Shown here: in pieces, positions 45,171 to 54,491 of the stretch
How the letters are laid out: each line of letters opens with the position of its first letter
Numbering within the stretch: the stretch's first letter is position 1
Assembly: GCA_050732935.1 (NCBI GenBank)
Contig: JBOHRW010000150.1
Coordinates: 1 to 64,000 of the forward strand
From: DASRVA01 sp050732935
GTDB taxonomy: Bacteria > Gemmatimonadota > Gemmatimonadetes > JACCXV01 > JAHWKZ01
Length of the DNA: 64,000 bases
Direction: 5' to 3'
The notes under the pieces: generated by a model
The model's database searches: none
Seen by the model: only the letters and a program-made list of their open reading frames with translations
Told to the model about the DNA's origin: nothing
Translations under genes and position numbers: made by a program

Positions 45171-45296
45171 TCAGCGCAGCGACGTGACGAGCTCGGGCCG
45201 GGTCCAGGCCTCGAACACGATGCGCGCCGGCCCGTTGAACGTGCGCGCGATGAAGATCTCGCGATCCGACTTGAGCTCCATCGACGTGCGGTTCAT
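45171..45296 (-). pseudogene. SRPBCC/AHSA1 domain remnant, N-terminal 41 codons
   Basis: The frame begins MNRTSMELKSDREIFIARTF and continues NGPARIVFEAWTRPELV before stopping. This is the first strand-helix of SRPBCC proteins of the Hsp90-activator type (about 140-160 residues), where the phrase is normally followed by a WWGP motif. The remainder is gone. It starts 10 nt after an ArsR-like C-terminus, the usual ArsR-SRPBCC operon order. Confidence 0.6.
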
Positions 45297-45306
45297 GGTG
45301 GCGGGC

Positions 45307-45426
45307 TCACTTCCTTTTCTTGCGACCATGGGACTTTTCCTCCTCCTTGAGCTCTTCGATGAGTCCGTCCAGTTCCTCGAAGCGCGCATCCCAGACCTGG
45401 CGATAGCGCTCGAGCCAATCGTGAAG
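45307..45426 (-). pseudogene. ArsR family regulator remnant, C-terminal end
   Basis: The last 39 codons read LHDWLERYRQVWDARFEEL then DGLIEELKEEEKSHGRKK, matching the C-terminal helix of ArsR regulators that pair with SRPBCC proteins. Upstream in the frame the winged-helix domain is not recognisable. Together with the neighbouring SRPBCC stub it marks a decayed two-gene operon between pilC and the TPR gene. The rest of 45102-45580 shows nothing else. Confidence 0.5.
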
Positions 45427-45580
45427 CTGGCGAAGAGGTTGCGCGCGGTGGGCGTGGCTTCGCCCTGAGCGTGCCGCTTGCCGAGCGCCGTGATCAGCGT
45501 AATCCTCGTGCTCGAAGGAGCTGTCCTGTGCTGTGGGGTGCGCGGCCAGGGTGGCCTTGAATCTTGAGGGGAGGAGGTCC

Positions 45581-46387
45581 ATGAAGCACAGCCTGATCCT
45601 CGCCGTGGGGGTTACCACGATCCTGTCGGCATCGCCCGGACGGGCCCAGGACCCGCACGAGCACGGCGCGCCCGATTCAGCCAGGATCGGGACCGTCCAC
45701 TTCGCGACCTCGTGTGACGCCGCGACACAGCCGGACTTCGATCGCGCGGTGGCGCTTCTCCACTCGTTCTGGTTCGGCGCCTCCATCGACGGGTTCCAGG
45801 GGGTGCTCTCGGAGGATCCCGGCTGCGCCATGGCGTGGTGGGGGATCGCGATGGCGGAGTGGGGCAATCCGTTCGGGGGGATCCGATCGACCGCGGCGCT
45901 CGAGCGCGGAGCGGCGGCGGTCCAGAAGGCGGAGCTGGAGCGGCTGCGGCAGGTCCTCGAAGGCAGGGACGACGACTACTGGGCCGGGCAGGTCGAGATC
46001 CAGCGCCGGGTGGCGAGCGCGTGGCTGGCGCAGGCCGAGGGTCGCGAAGAAGAGGCGGTGGAGCTCCTTCGGTCCGCTGCCGACATGGAGGACGGGACCG
46101 AGAAGAGCGCCATCACCCCAGGCCCGCTGGCCCCGGCGCGCGAGCTCCTGGGCGAGATGCTGGTCGAGCAGGACCGGCCGGAGGATGCTCTGGTGGAGTT
46201 CGAGGCGAGCCTCCAGAGCGGGCCCGACCGGTTCCGCTCCCTCTATGGGGCGGCCCGCGCGGCCGAGCTCGGCGGCGACCTTCAGAAGACCCGGCTCCAC
46301 TACGACGAGTCGCGGCGGCTGTGCCAGGGGGGTGACGGCCCCGAGCGCGACGAGCTCGTGACCGCGCGGGCGTTTCTCGGGCGGTGA
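45581..46387 (+). CDS. Secreted TPR-type protein with a large internal deletion
   Basis: After a signal peptide (VGVTTILSASPGRA, then QDPHEHG) the protein reads FATSCDAATQPDFDRAVALLHSFWFG and EDPGCAMAWWGIAMAEWGNP, the start of a secreted tetratricopeptide family usually 500-600 residues long. It then jumps to the family's C-terminal part (DDYWAGQVEIQRRVASAWL, TPGPLAPARELLGEML, RFRSLYGAARAAELGGD). Only 268 residues remain; the central metal-site-like HYLIHA region is missing. The frame is intact, so a shortened product can be made. A GAGGAGG precedes the ATG. Confidence 0.7.
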   Translation: MKHSLILAVGVTTILSASPGRAQDPHEHGAPDSARIGTVHFATSCDAATQPDFDRAVALLHSFWFGASIDGFQGVLSEDPGCAMAWWGIAMAEWGNPFGGIRSTAALERGAAAVQKAELERLRQVLEGRDDDYWAGQVEIQRRVASAWLAQAEGREEEAVELLRSAADMEDGTEKSAITPGPLAPARELLGEMLVEQDRPEDALVEFEASLQSGPDRFRSLYGAARAAELGGDLQKTRLHYDESRRLCQGGDGPERDELVTARAFLGR

Positions 46388-46413
46388 ACCCGCGACGTGC
46401 GTTCGGAGGGGAT

Positions 46414-47472
46414 GTGAACCGCTGGCTTCCTTCGCTGCTCCTTCTCGGCGCCGGCTGCGCGCTTTACGGCGACCGGTCCGGCCCCGGCGCGGTGCCCGAT
46501 CCCGAGAGTTCGCTCGAGCAGGCCGTCGCCACGATCACGGCCGAGGACATGCTGGACCGGATCGCGTTCCTGGCGAGCGACGAGATGGGTGGGCGCGCGA
46601 CCCCCAGTCCGGGGCTGGAGATGGCGGCCGAGTACCTGGCGGAGGAGTTTCGAGCGCTGGGGCTCGACCCGGGTGGCGACGACGGGACCTTCCTGCAGCG
46701 GTACCCGCTCCCGGTTCAGGTCTCCGACTCGGCGAGCGGGACGACGACCGTCCGCACGGCTCACCCGCCGAACGTTGTCGCCATCCTGCCGGGCCGCGAC
46801 CCGATCCTGCGTGACTCCTACGTCGTTTTCAGCGCGCACATGGATCACGTGGGGATGGGCACGCCCGATGCCTCCGGCGACTCCATCTACAACGGGGCCG
46901 ACGACGACGCCTCGGGAACGGCGGCGCTGGTCGAGGTGGCGGAGGCGTTCGCGGCTCTTCCCGAGCCGCCCGGCCGGTCGCTCGTCTTTCTCGCCGTCAG
47001 CGGAGAGGAGAAGGGGCTCCTCGGCTCGCACTGGTTCAGCGAGCACCCTCCGATGCCGATCTCGTCGATCGTCGCCAACCTCAACGTCGACATGATCGGC
47101 CGCAATGCGCCCGACTCGATCGTCGTGATCGGCCAGGAGTACTCGTCCCTTGGCCCTCTCGTGCGCGAGGTCGCGATCCGCAGAGACGGCCTGGGCCTCA
47201 CCGTGATCGCCGATCCATGGCCTGAGCAGCGCTTCTTCTTCCGGAGCGACCATTTCAACTTCGCCCGCAAGGAGATCCCCGCCCTGTTCTTCTTCGCCGG
47301 CACCCATGAGGACTACCACCGCCCTTCGGACGAGGTGGAGAAGATCGATCCGGACAAGGCGTCACGTGTGGCGCGCCTCGTGTTCCACACCGCTCTTGCC
47401 ATCGCGGAGGCCGCCGAGCCCCCGCGCTGGACTCCAGAAGGTCTCGAGGCGATCCGGGCCCTGACGCCGTAG
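46414..47472 (+). CDS. M28 family aminopeptidase-like lipoprotein
   Basis: A 352-residue lipoprotein (NRWLPSLLLLGAGC). The dizinc M28 domain is complete: FSAHMDHVGMG, NGADDDASGTAALVE, VSGEEKGLLGS with the catalytic Glu, LNVDMIGRN, and FFAGTHEDYHRPSDE with the last histidine. It should cleave N-terminal residues from peptides in the periplasm. The frame starts at a GTG (46384) overlapping the TPR stop, but GTG 46414, with GGAGGGG 4 nt upstream, puts the lipoprotein signal first and is preferred. Confidence 0.88.
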   Translation: MNRWLPSLLLLGAGCALYGDRSGPGAVPDPESSLEQAVATITAEDMLDRIAFLASDEMGGRATPSPGLEMAAEYLAEEFRALGLDPGGDDGTFLQRYPLPVQVSDSASGTTTVRTAHPPNVVAILPGRDPILRDSYVVFSAHMDHVGMGTPDASGDSIYNGADDDASGTAALVEVAEAFAALPEPPGRSLVFLAVSGEEKGLLGSHWFSEHPPMPISSIVANLNVDMIGRNAPDSIVVIGQEYSSLGPLVREVAIRRDGLGLTVIADPWPEQRFFFRSDHFNFARKEIPALFFFAGTHEDYHRPSDEVEKIDPDKASRVARLVFHTALAIAEAAEPPRWTPEGLEAIRALTP

Positions 47473-47518
47473 GGCGGGGGCTGTCGCACATCCGGCCGGA
47501 TGATCATGTTTAGGATCG

Positions 47519-49222
47519 ATGGCACGTCCGTTCCGGCCCGTGCACCACGCTCTCGACGAGCGCAGGATCCTGGCGGGGGTCTATGCCGCCCGGCTCGCCA
47601 TCGCCAACGCGCTGGCGGTGGCGGCGACGGTCGTGCGGACCCAGGCCGAGGGGCTCACCTGGCTTCCGCTGGCGGTGCTGGTCGTCGGGATTCCGACGGC
47701 CTGGACGATCGTCTCCGTCCTCTACAGCCGTCATCGCCCCATCGGGTGGCGCTTCCTCGCCGTCCAGGTCCTGCACGATCTCGTCCTGGCGACGGTGGCG
47801 GTCCTCCTGACCGGCGGGCTGGGCAGCGAGTTTGTCCTGATTTACATCCTGCTGATCGCGGTCTCGGGGCTGCTGCTCGGCTTGCGGGGGGCGATCGTGA
47901 CCGCGTTGGCCTGCGTGGCCGTCTATCTGGGGATCGCCTACCTGCAGATCGCCCCCGCCCTGGCGCGATCCCCGGGTCTGATCGAGCTCCCCAATCTTTC
48001 CGGCCGTCCCACGACGATCCTCTGGAGCCTTTCCCTCACCTCGCTGGTCTTTGTCCTGGTCGGGGTCGTGGCCGGTATCGTCGGGCGCCGTCTGCGCCTC
48101 CAGCGGGAACGGCTCACCGAGCTCGAGCAGGAGCTGGCGGCCTCCCGGATCGACGCCCAGGACATCCTGGACACGATCGAGAGCGGGATCCTCTCGATCG
48201 ACGCCGACGAGAACATCGACTTCGTGAACGTCACGGCGCGCTCCCAGCTCGGCATTACCGGCTTGCCCGAGGGGGAGGACCCGAGAGGCGACCACCGCGC
48301 CCTCGGCATTCTCTACAACCTCCTTCTCCAAACCCTGCGCCGTGAGGAGGAGGTCGAGTACTCGGAGCTGGCGCTCACCGACGTCGACGGACACGCGCGC
48401 ACCTACAGCGTTACTACCACCGTCCTGTACGATCCGCGGGGAAGGAAGCGCGGGGCGGCGGCCATCATGAGCGACCTCGATCAGCGGCAACGCTTCGAGG
48501 ACCTGGCTCGCCAGACGGACCGGCTCCAGGCCATGCACGAGCTGGCCGCGGGGCTCGCCCACGAGATTCAGAATCCCCTCGCCGCGATCCGCTCGGCGGT
48601 GGAGCTGATGGAAGGCGACGACCCGGCGGAACCCCAGGCCCGCCGCCTGATGGATCTGGTCGTCCGCGAGGCCGACCGGTTGGCGGCGCTGGTCGAGGAT
48701 TTCAAGGCTTTCTCGGCGATGCGCATCCGGGACCGCAAGCGGCTGGATCTCAGGGAGGTGCTGGAGGACGCGATCGAGATCGAACGGATGGTCGCCAGGG
48801 CCGACCACGTCCGGGTCACGTTCGTACGCCACCGGGCCCCGATCGTGGTCGAGGGGGACCACAATCTGCTCAAGCAGGTCTGTGTCAATCTGCTGTCCAA
48901 CGCGCGCCACGCCGTGGAGGGGTCGCGAGATCCCCAGATCGAGATCCACGTCGGGCTGGAAGGCTTGTTGCCGGAGCTGGAGCGGGCCGGCCCGTTTGCC
49001 GCCCTCGAGGTCCGCGACAACGGTGTCGGGATCGGCGAGGAAGCGAAGAAGCGCATCTTCGACCCGTTCTTCACCACGCGGACGGGCGGTTTCGGGATGG
49101 GGCTGGCCATCGTCCACCGGATCGTGGAGCTCCATGGCGGGATGGTCTGGGTCGACAGCGAGCCGGGACGGGGATCGAACTTCCGGATCGCGCTACCCCG
49201 TCTTGGCGCCCCCGCCGAATAG
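47519..49222 (+). CDS. pilS: Sensor histidine kinase PilS
   Basis: The 567-residue kinase has six membrane helices in residues 15-195, a PAS domain at about 215-330 (DILDTIESGILSIDADENI), a HisKA domain with the phosphorylated H348 in LAAGLAHEIQNPLAAIRS, and a HATPase domain (NLLSNARHAVEG, DNGVGIGEEAKKRIFDPFFTT, GFGMGLAIVHRIVELHGG). The six-helix sensor plus PAS is the PilS architecture. In Pseudomonas PilS senses pilin level in the membrane and controls PilR. It lies directly before pilR. Confidence 0.9.
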   Translation: MARPFRPVHHALDERRILAGVYAARLAIANALAVAATVVRTQAEGLTWLPLAVLVVGIPTAWTIVSVLYSRHRPIGWRFLAVQVLHDLVLATVAVLLTGGLGSEFVLIYILLIAVSGLLLGLRGAIVTALACVAVYLGIAYLQIAPALARSPGLIELPNLSGRPTTILWSLSLTSLVFVLVGVVAGIVGRRLRLQRERLTELEQELAASRIDAQDILDTIESGILSIDADENIDFVNVTARSQLGITGLPEGEDPRGDHRALGILYNLLLQTLRREEEVEYSELALTDVDGHARTYSVTTTVLYDPRGRKRGAAAIMSDLDQRQRFEDLARQTDRLQAMHELAAGLAHEIQNPLAAIRSAVELMEGDDPAEPQARRLMDLVVREADRLAALVEDFKAFSAMRIRDRKRLDLREVLEDAIEIERMVARADHVRVTFVRHRAPIVVEGDHNLLKQVCVNLLSNARHAVEGSRDPQIEIHVGLEGLLPELERAGPFAALEVRDNGVGIGEEAKKRIFDPFFTTRTGGFGMGLAIVHRIVELHGGMVWVDSEPGRGSNFRIALPRLGAPAE

Positions 49223-49243
49223 CGCCGCCGCGATGAAGGACGC

Positions 49244-49249
49244 TATACT
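49244..49249 (+). promoter_or_regulatory. Possible -10 box TATACT upstream of pilR
   Basis: TATACT lies in the short gap after pilS, about 45 nt before the GTG of pilR. No strong -35 was found. It may give pilR a separate promoter. Confidence 0.35.
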
Positions 49250-49293
49250 CTAACGCTCTCCCGTTGCCACCGACGATCCCTGGAGTCGTAGCC

Positions 49294-50724
<1,431 letters not shown>

Positions 50725-50867
50725 ACCGCATCGCAATCTGCGAGGAGGCGACTTCGCCATCTTTCCGGCCTTCCCGATCGGAAGCGTCGCGTCCGGGCTT
50801 CATTTCAAACCCCTAAACCATTGCAGAAATACAGTTTGGGCGGTGCGGGTCGTCTCGGGACACCGTA

Positions 50868-50883
50868 TGGCACCCCTCTTGCT
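50868..50883 (+). promoter_or_regulatory. Sigma-54 promoter of the major pilin gene
   Basis: TGGCAC (50868-50873), CCCTC, TTGCT (50879-50883) is a perfect -24/-12 element. Transcription should start near 50894, giving a leader of about 75 nt. It follows pilR directly, so PilS-PilR control of pilin is strongly implied. Confidence 0.88.
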
Positions 50884-50967
50884 GCAGGGAACTTCGATCG
50901 CGGGCTCCCGTACTTCGACGTGGACCGGCTGACACTGCACCGAAGGAGACAAGGAGATCTGTCAACC

Positions 50968-51348
50968 ATGAGAATCCGACGGAACCAAGGTTTTACCCTC
51001 ATCGAGCTGCTGATCGTCGTCGTGATCATCGGCATCCTGGCGGCGATCGCCATCCCGCGCTTCGCGGGGACGAAGGAGAAGGCGTTCGACGCGGCCGCCA
51101 AGAGCGACCTGCGCAACGCCATGACCGCCCAGGAGGCGTACTTCGCCGACAACCAGACGTACTCCTCCGACGAAACCCTGCTCGAGTGGCAGGCTTCCCA
51201 GGGCGTCACGCTCACGGTCAATGCGGCGGATGCCACGGGATACGACATGACGGCCGCCCACTCCTCGAGCGGCAATTCGTTCTGCGTGGAAACCGACGTG
51301 GGCCAGATCTGCAAGGTCGGGGACGCGGCCTGCACCTGCGGCTCGTAG
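50968..51348 (+). CDS. pilA: Type IV major pilin
   Basis: The 126-residue prepilin has a 7-residue leader (MRIRRNQG), cleavage before F, and the N-methylated helix FTLIELLIVVVIIGILAAIAIP with E5. The globular part starts KEKAFDAAAKSDLRNAMTAQEAYFADNQTY and ends in a disulfide-type pair of cysteines with CKVGDAACTCGS, a compact D-region. An AAGGAG lies 11 nt before the ATG. The frame can be read upstream to 50821, but that is leader sequence containing the promoter. Confidence 0.93.
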   Translation: MRIRRNQGFTLIELLIVVVIIGILAAIAIPRFAGTKEKAFDAAAKSDLRNAMTAQEAYFADNQTYSSDETLLEWQASQGVTLTVNAADATGYDMTAAHSSSGNSFCVETDVGQICKVGDAACTCGS

Positions 51349-51370
51349 TCCTCGATCCGGCATAGCGACC

Positions 51371-51419
51371 AGGCGGCGACGGCAAGGCCCCGACCGCCGC
51401 CTCAGGGTCGTCTGCCCTG
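51371..51419 (+). terminator. Double stem-loop after the pilin gene
   Basis: AGGCGGCG (51371-51378) pairs perfectly with CGCCGCCT (51395-51402); immediately after, CAGGG pairs with CCCTG (51403-51419). No T run follows except CTTT. It may partly terminate or stabilise the pilin mRNA so that pilin is made in excess of the minor pilins downstream. Confidence 0.45.
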
Positions 51420-51598
51420 CGTCTTTGGGGCGGGCCAGGCTCTCGGCAGGTGTCGATTTCTCGACACGATCGACCGCCGGAGCCGGCCGGGACGCGGCGG
51501 CTCTCGCGCGTGGATTCGCCGGCCCCCTCCTTGCTGAGGCGAGCGTCGACACGCGAGCCTCCCCGCCAGCCCCGTCTCCCTCGTACGAGAATTCCGAC

Positions 51599-52048
51599 AT
51601 GTCCCACCCACCCCGCCGGTCCCGCGGGTTCACGCTGCTGGAGTTGCTTCTCGCGCTGATCGTCTTCGGAATCCTGGTGGCCCTGGTCGCCCCTTCCCTG
51701 GTCAGTGGCGAGCGCCGTTGGGCCGCCTACGTCGCGGTCCGGACTCTCGCTTCGGACGTGGCCCGAGCCCGACAGAGAGCGATCCAGGACCGCGCCACCG
51801 TCCGGGTCGTTCTCGACACGCTGGCGGGTGCCTGGCACGTACGCCTCGCCAGCGGCGAGACGGTCTCCAGGCGGAAGCTGCGGTCCGGCCTGGCTCTCGG
51901 GACCAGCGCCCATCTCCAAGAGATCCTCTTCAGCGCGCGAGGGACCAGCAACCTCTACTCGGCGGCCTGGGTCGTCGTCCGCGACGATCCACTCGCACGC
52001 GAGCATCGGATCCGGGTGCTGCCGACGGGCGCCATCGAGCTCCAGTGA
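51599..52048 (+). CDS. FimT/GspH-type minor pilin, first quartet
   Basis: A 149-residue prepilin: leader SHPPRRSRG, helix FTLLELLLALIVFGILVALV with E5, then TLASDVARARQRAIQDRATVRVV, the GspH/FimT pseudopilin pattern. GspH-type subunits take part in the initiation tip of the pilus. It opens a run of four prepilin genes with overlapping ends. No strong ribosome-binding site precedes the ATG. Confidence 0.85.
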   Translation: MSHPPRRSRGFTLLELLLALIVFGILVALVAPSLVSGERRWAAYVAVRTLASDVARARQRAIQDRATVRVVLDTLAGAWHVRLASGETVSRRKLRSGLALGTSAHLQEILFSARGTSNLYSAAWVVVRDDPLAREHRIRVLPTGAIELQ

Positions 52049-52428
52049 CCGGGCCTTCCATGACCAGAAGCGGCGCGTCCCTGCTGGAGGTGGTGGTGGC
52101 CGTCCTCCTCCTCGGGGTCGGTGCGCTGGCGCTCGTCGGGTCGATCGCGTACGCCCTCCGCGCCCGGGAGCTGTCGGTCTCCACGGCCCTCGCCGCGGTC
52201 GCGGCAGAAGCCTGGATCGAGCGCTGGCGCGGCCAGACCTGGCAAGGCGAAGGAGGGGGATCGACCGCGGTCGCGTGGGGCGCGCGCCGGGGAAGTCTGG
52301 AGTGGGCGCTCGAGGACGTGGGTGCGTGCCTGCAGGAGGCGCGCGTGACGGCCGTGGCCGGTCGCGGCGAGGGTGTCAGGGTCGTGGTGGCCACGCGGCG
52401 CTTCCGGGAAGGCGCGGTCGGGTGCTGA
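52045..52428 (+). CDS. PilV/GspI-type minor pilin, first quartet
   Basis: A 127-residue prepilin: SG before ASLLEVVVAVLLLGVGALALVG with E5, then a small domain ending CLQEARVTAVAGRGEGVRVVVATRR. The LLEVVVAVLLLGVGALAL run is typical of PilV/GspI proteins. The GTG at 52045 overlaps the upstream stop; an ATG at 52060 is the alternative. The mature position 1 is Ala rather than Phe, which is tolerated by prepilin peptidase. Confidence 0.75.
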   Translation: MTGPSMTRSGASLLEVVVAVLLLGVGALALVGSIAYALRARELSVSTALAAVAAEAWIERWRGQTWQGEGGGSTAVAWGARRGSLEWALEDVGACLQEARVTAVAGRGEGVRVVVATRRFREGAVGC

Positions 52429-53003
52429 AGGCGTCCGATGCCCGGGGGTTCACGACGATCGAGGTCCTGGTGGCCCTGACCCTGGGTCTGGTCGTGGCGC
52501 TGGCCGCCCTCGTCCTCTGCTCCTCCGGAAACCGGGTCGTGGCCGACTTGATCCGCTCGCAGGCGTCGCTCCAGGAGCTTCTTGCCGCGGCGGAGCTGTG
52601 GCGCGCCGAGTGGCGGGGGGTCGGCCACGATCCCGCGGGCACCGCCGGCGCGGGAATCTCACGGGCCACCGCCGAGACGCTCGAGTTCAGCGCCGACTGG
52701 AACGGAGACGGCGGTCTCCTGCCCACCGCGTCGAACCCCAACGAGCGGCTGGCGCACGCCCTTTCCCCGGGCGTGTGGAGGAGGGGAGTCAACGCGGGTC
52801 CGCGGTTGCCGCTGGCCTGGCCGGATTCGGCGCGCTTCGTGTACCGCGACACGAGCGGTGCGGATCTGGGGCCGCGCCCGGAGAAGGGGCGCATCGCGAG
52901 CGTCGAGGTGCGGGCGTTCCTCCGCTCGGGGGGTCCCGGGTTCGCCGTCTCCTGGGTCGCGGCGCGACGAGTCCGGTCCGAAGACGAGGGCCCCGGACCG
53001 TGA
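52422..53003 (+). CDS. PilW/GspJ-type minor pilin, first quartet
   Basis: A 193-residue prepilin with leader LKASDARG, helix FTTIEVLVALTLGLVVALAALV with E5, and then RSQASLQELLAAAELWRAEWRGVGHDPAGT, typical of PilW, where the phrase RxxRxAGYDPxG is usual. It starts inside the PilV gene (GTG). It shares its design with the second-quartet PilW at 54488. Confidence 0.8.
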   Translation: MLKASDARGFTTIEVLVALTLGLVVALAALVLCSSGNRVVADLIRSQASLQELLAAAELWRAEWRGVGHDPAGTAGAGISRATAETLEFSADWNGDGGLLPTASNPNERLAHALSPGVWRRGVNAGPRLPLAWPDSARFVYRDTSGADLGPRPEKGRIASVEVRAFLRSGGPGFAVSWVAARRVRSEDEGPGP

Positions 53004-53407
53004 GCTCGACGGGACGCCCGGCGAGAGAGCGCGGGACCGCGCTCGCCATCGTATTGTGGGCGCTCGTCGCGCTGGCCGCGCTGTCGACCGCCGCCGTCGT
53101 GACCTCGATCACCGACCTGGCCCTGGCCCGCGCCCACCGCGACCATGCGGCGGCCCTGGGGCTGGCCGAGGCGGGGCTGGCGGAGGCGCTGGCGGTCCTG
53201 GCCGCAGATCCTCTTGCCGCGGGGCGGTCCGACAGCCTGTCGGGAGCCCTTTCGAGCGGTTCCTATCAGACGTCCTGGGCACCGGTCGGGGGTCGCGCGC
53301 GGATTGTCTCGACGGGCGAGAGCCGCGGCCTCCGCCGCCAGGTCGAAGCGTGGGTGGTGACGGGAGAGAGAGTGCGCGTCGTGGCCTGGCGGGAGGCCTG
53401 GCGTTGA
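53000..53407 (+). CDS. PilX/GspK-type minor pilin, first quartet
   Basis: A 135-residue prepilin: RERG before TALAIVLWALVALAALSTAAVV; position 5 is not Glu, as in GspK/PilX tip subunits. A soluble part of about 100 residues follows (LAEAGLAEALAVLAAD). Short for the family. It begins at a GTG overlapping the PilW stop and ends the first quartet, followed by a GC-rich hairpin region. Confidence 0.7.
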   Translation: MSSTGRPARERGTALAIVLWALVALAALSTAAVVTSITDLALARAHRDHAAALGLAEAGLAEALAVLAADPLAAGRSDSLSGALSSGSYQTSWAPVGGRARIVSTGESRGLRRQVEAWVVTGERVRVVAWREAWR

Positions 53408-53419
53408 AAAGTGGCCGCG

Positions 53420-53456
53420 ACCCGCTTCGCGGGTGCCCCGGGCCCCCCGGGCGTTT
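53420..53456 (+). terminator. GC-rich hairpins after the first minor-pilin quartet
   Basis: ACCCGC-TTC-GCGGGT (53420-53434) is a perfect 6-bp hairpin; a second one, CCCGGG-type over 53436-53452, is followed by GTTT. It probably ends or attenuates the first quartet's transcript. Confidence 0.45.
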
Positions 53457-53538
53457 CGCTCGCGCCTTGATCCTGGCCGCTTTGGAACGCCAGGCCACCG
53501 ATCGATAATAGTCGAAGCTACCTACTTGTTCCAAACTG

Positions 53539-53554
53539 CGGAATGAAGCTTGCA
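53539..53554 (+). promoter_or_regulatory. Weak sigma-54-like site before the second quartet
   Basis: CGGAAT-GAAGC-TTGCA has a perfect -12 half (TTGCA) and GG/GC at the correct 10-nt spacing, but a poor -24 half. It lies 50 nt before the second FimT gene. It may place the second quartet under PilR as well. Confidence 0.3.
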
Positions 53555-53604
53555 CTCCGGAGAGTGGTACCCGGTCACCACCGGCCCTTCGACTCCGGAG
53601 CTTC

Positions 53605-54099
53605 ATGGAATCACGACCCACGTGGCCCTCCCCGATCCCGACCCGCGGGCCGTACGCCGCGAACGGGCTGACCTTCCTCGAGCTGCTGCTCGTCCTGACC
53701 CTTCTGGGGGTGTTCGTCACCATCGCCCTCCCGAGCCTCAGCGGGGGTACGAGATCCCACCGTGTAGTGCGGCAGGCTCGCGAAGTCCACGCCGCGCTGG
53801 CCCAGATCCGGGCGCGCGCTGTCGCCGAGCAGCGGCCGCATCGGTTCCTGGTGCTGGCCGACGGGCGCTATCGACTCCAGTTCCAGAACGACGCCGCGGG
53901 CTGGACCGCCTACCGCACCTCGCTCGCCGCCGACGACCCGATCCAAGTGGTCGGCGGGAGCGGCGGAAACACGGTGGTGTTCGAGCCCGATGGGCGGGTG
54001 GAAGCGCCGGCCACCGTCCGGGTCGGCGTGCCACCCCGTCGCCACGAGATCCACATCCTCGCCGGCGGGCTGCTCCGGTGGAGCGGCCCTTCATCGTGA
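53605..54099 (+). CDS. FimT/GspH-type minor pilin, second quartet
   Basis: A 164-residue prepilin with a long 21-residue leader ending AANG, helix LTFLELLLVLTLLGVFVTIALP with E5 and Leu at position 1, and REVHAALAQIRARAVAEQRPHRFLV, the GspH pattern. It has the same position as the gene at 51599 in a repeated gene order. The body is not obviously closer to the first copy than to other FimT proteins. Confidence 0.83.
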   Translation: MESRPTWPSPIPTRGPYAANGLTFLELLLVLTLLGVFVTIALPSLSGGTRSHRVVRQAREVHAALAQIRARAVAEQRPHRFLVLADGRYRLQFQNDAAGWTAYRTSLAADDPIQVVGGSGGNTVVFEPDGRVEAPATVRVGVPPRRHEIHILAGGLLRWSGPSS

Positions 54100-54491
54100 T
54101 CGAGGACCGTCCGGCGCGCCCGCTCCCGGTTGGAGAGAGGGGATCCACCCTCATCGAGGTGATGGTGGCGCTCGTCATCTTCCTGATCGGCGCCCTCGCG
54201 GTGGCGGCCTTTCTCCTCCTGTCGACGCAGGCCCAGGGAGGAGCGAACCGCCGCGGCCAGGCGGACCAGCTCCTCCAGGCCAAGGTCGAGGAGCTGTTGA
54301 CCCTGCCGTACGAGGAGATCGTGGACGGCTCCGACCAGCGAACTGTCGGAGGATTGACCTTCGAGCGCAGCTGGTCGGTGATCGAGGACGAGCCTATCTC
54401 CCGCGTGAAGACCATCGAGCTGGAGGCTTCCTGGCGCGAGCGCGAGCGCGACTTCGTGGCTCACGCCGCAACCCTGAGGAGCGCCGAGTGA
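54096..54491 (+). CDS. PilV-type minor pilin, second quartet
   Basis: A 131-residue prepilin: GERG before STLIEVMVALVIFLIGALAVAAFL with E5; then GGANRRGQADQLLQAKVEELLTLPYEEI, typical of PilV. The GTG start overlaps the FimT stop (GTGA). Confidence 0.83.
   Translation: MIEDRPARPLPVGERGSTLIEVMVALVIFLIGALAVAAFLLLSTQAQGGANRRGQADQLLQAKVEELLTLPYEEIVDGSDQRTVGGLTFERSWSVIEDEPISRVKTIELEASWRERERDFVAHAATLRSAE

Noticed and set aside
47504..47518. TAGGAT before pilS as a leaderless -10 box
   Set aside because: It is only 2 nt from the ATG, too close for the 6-8 nt spacing seen elsewhere.
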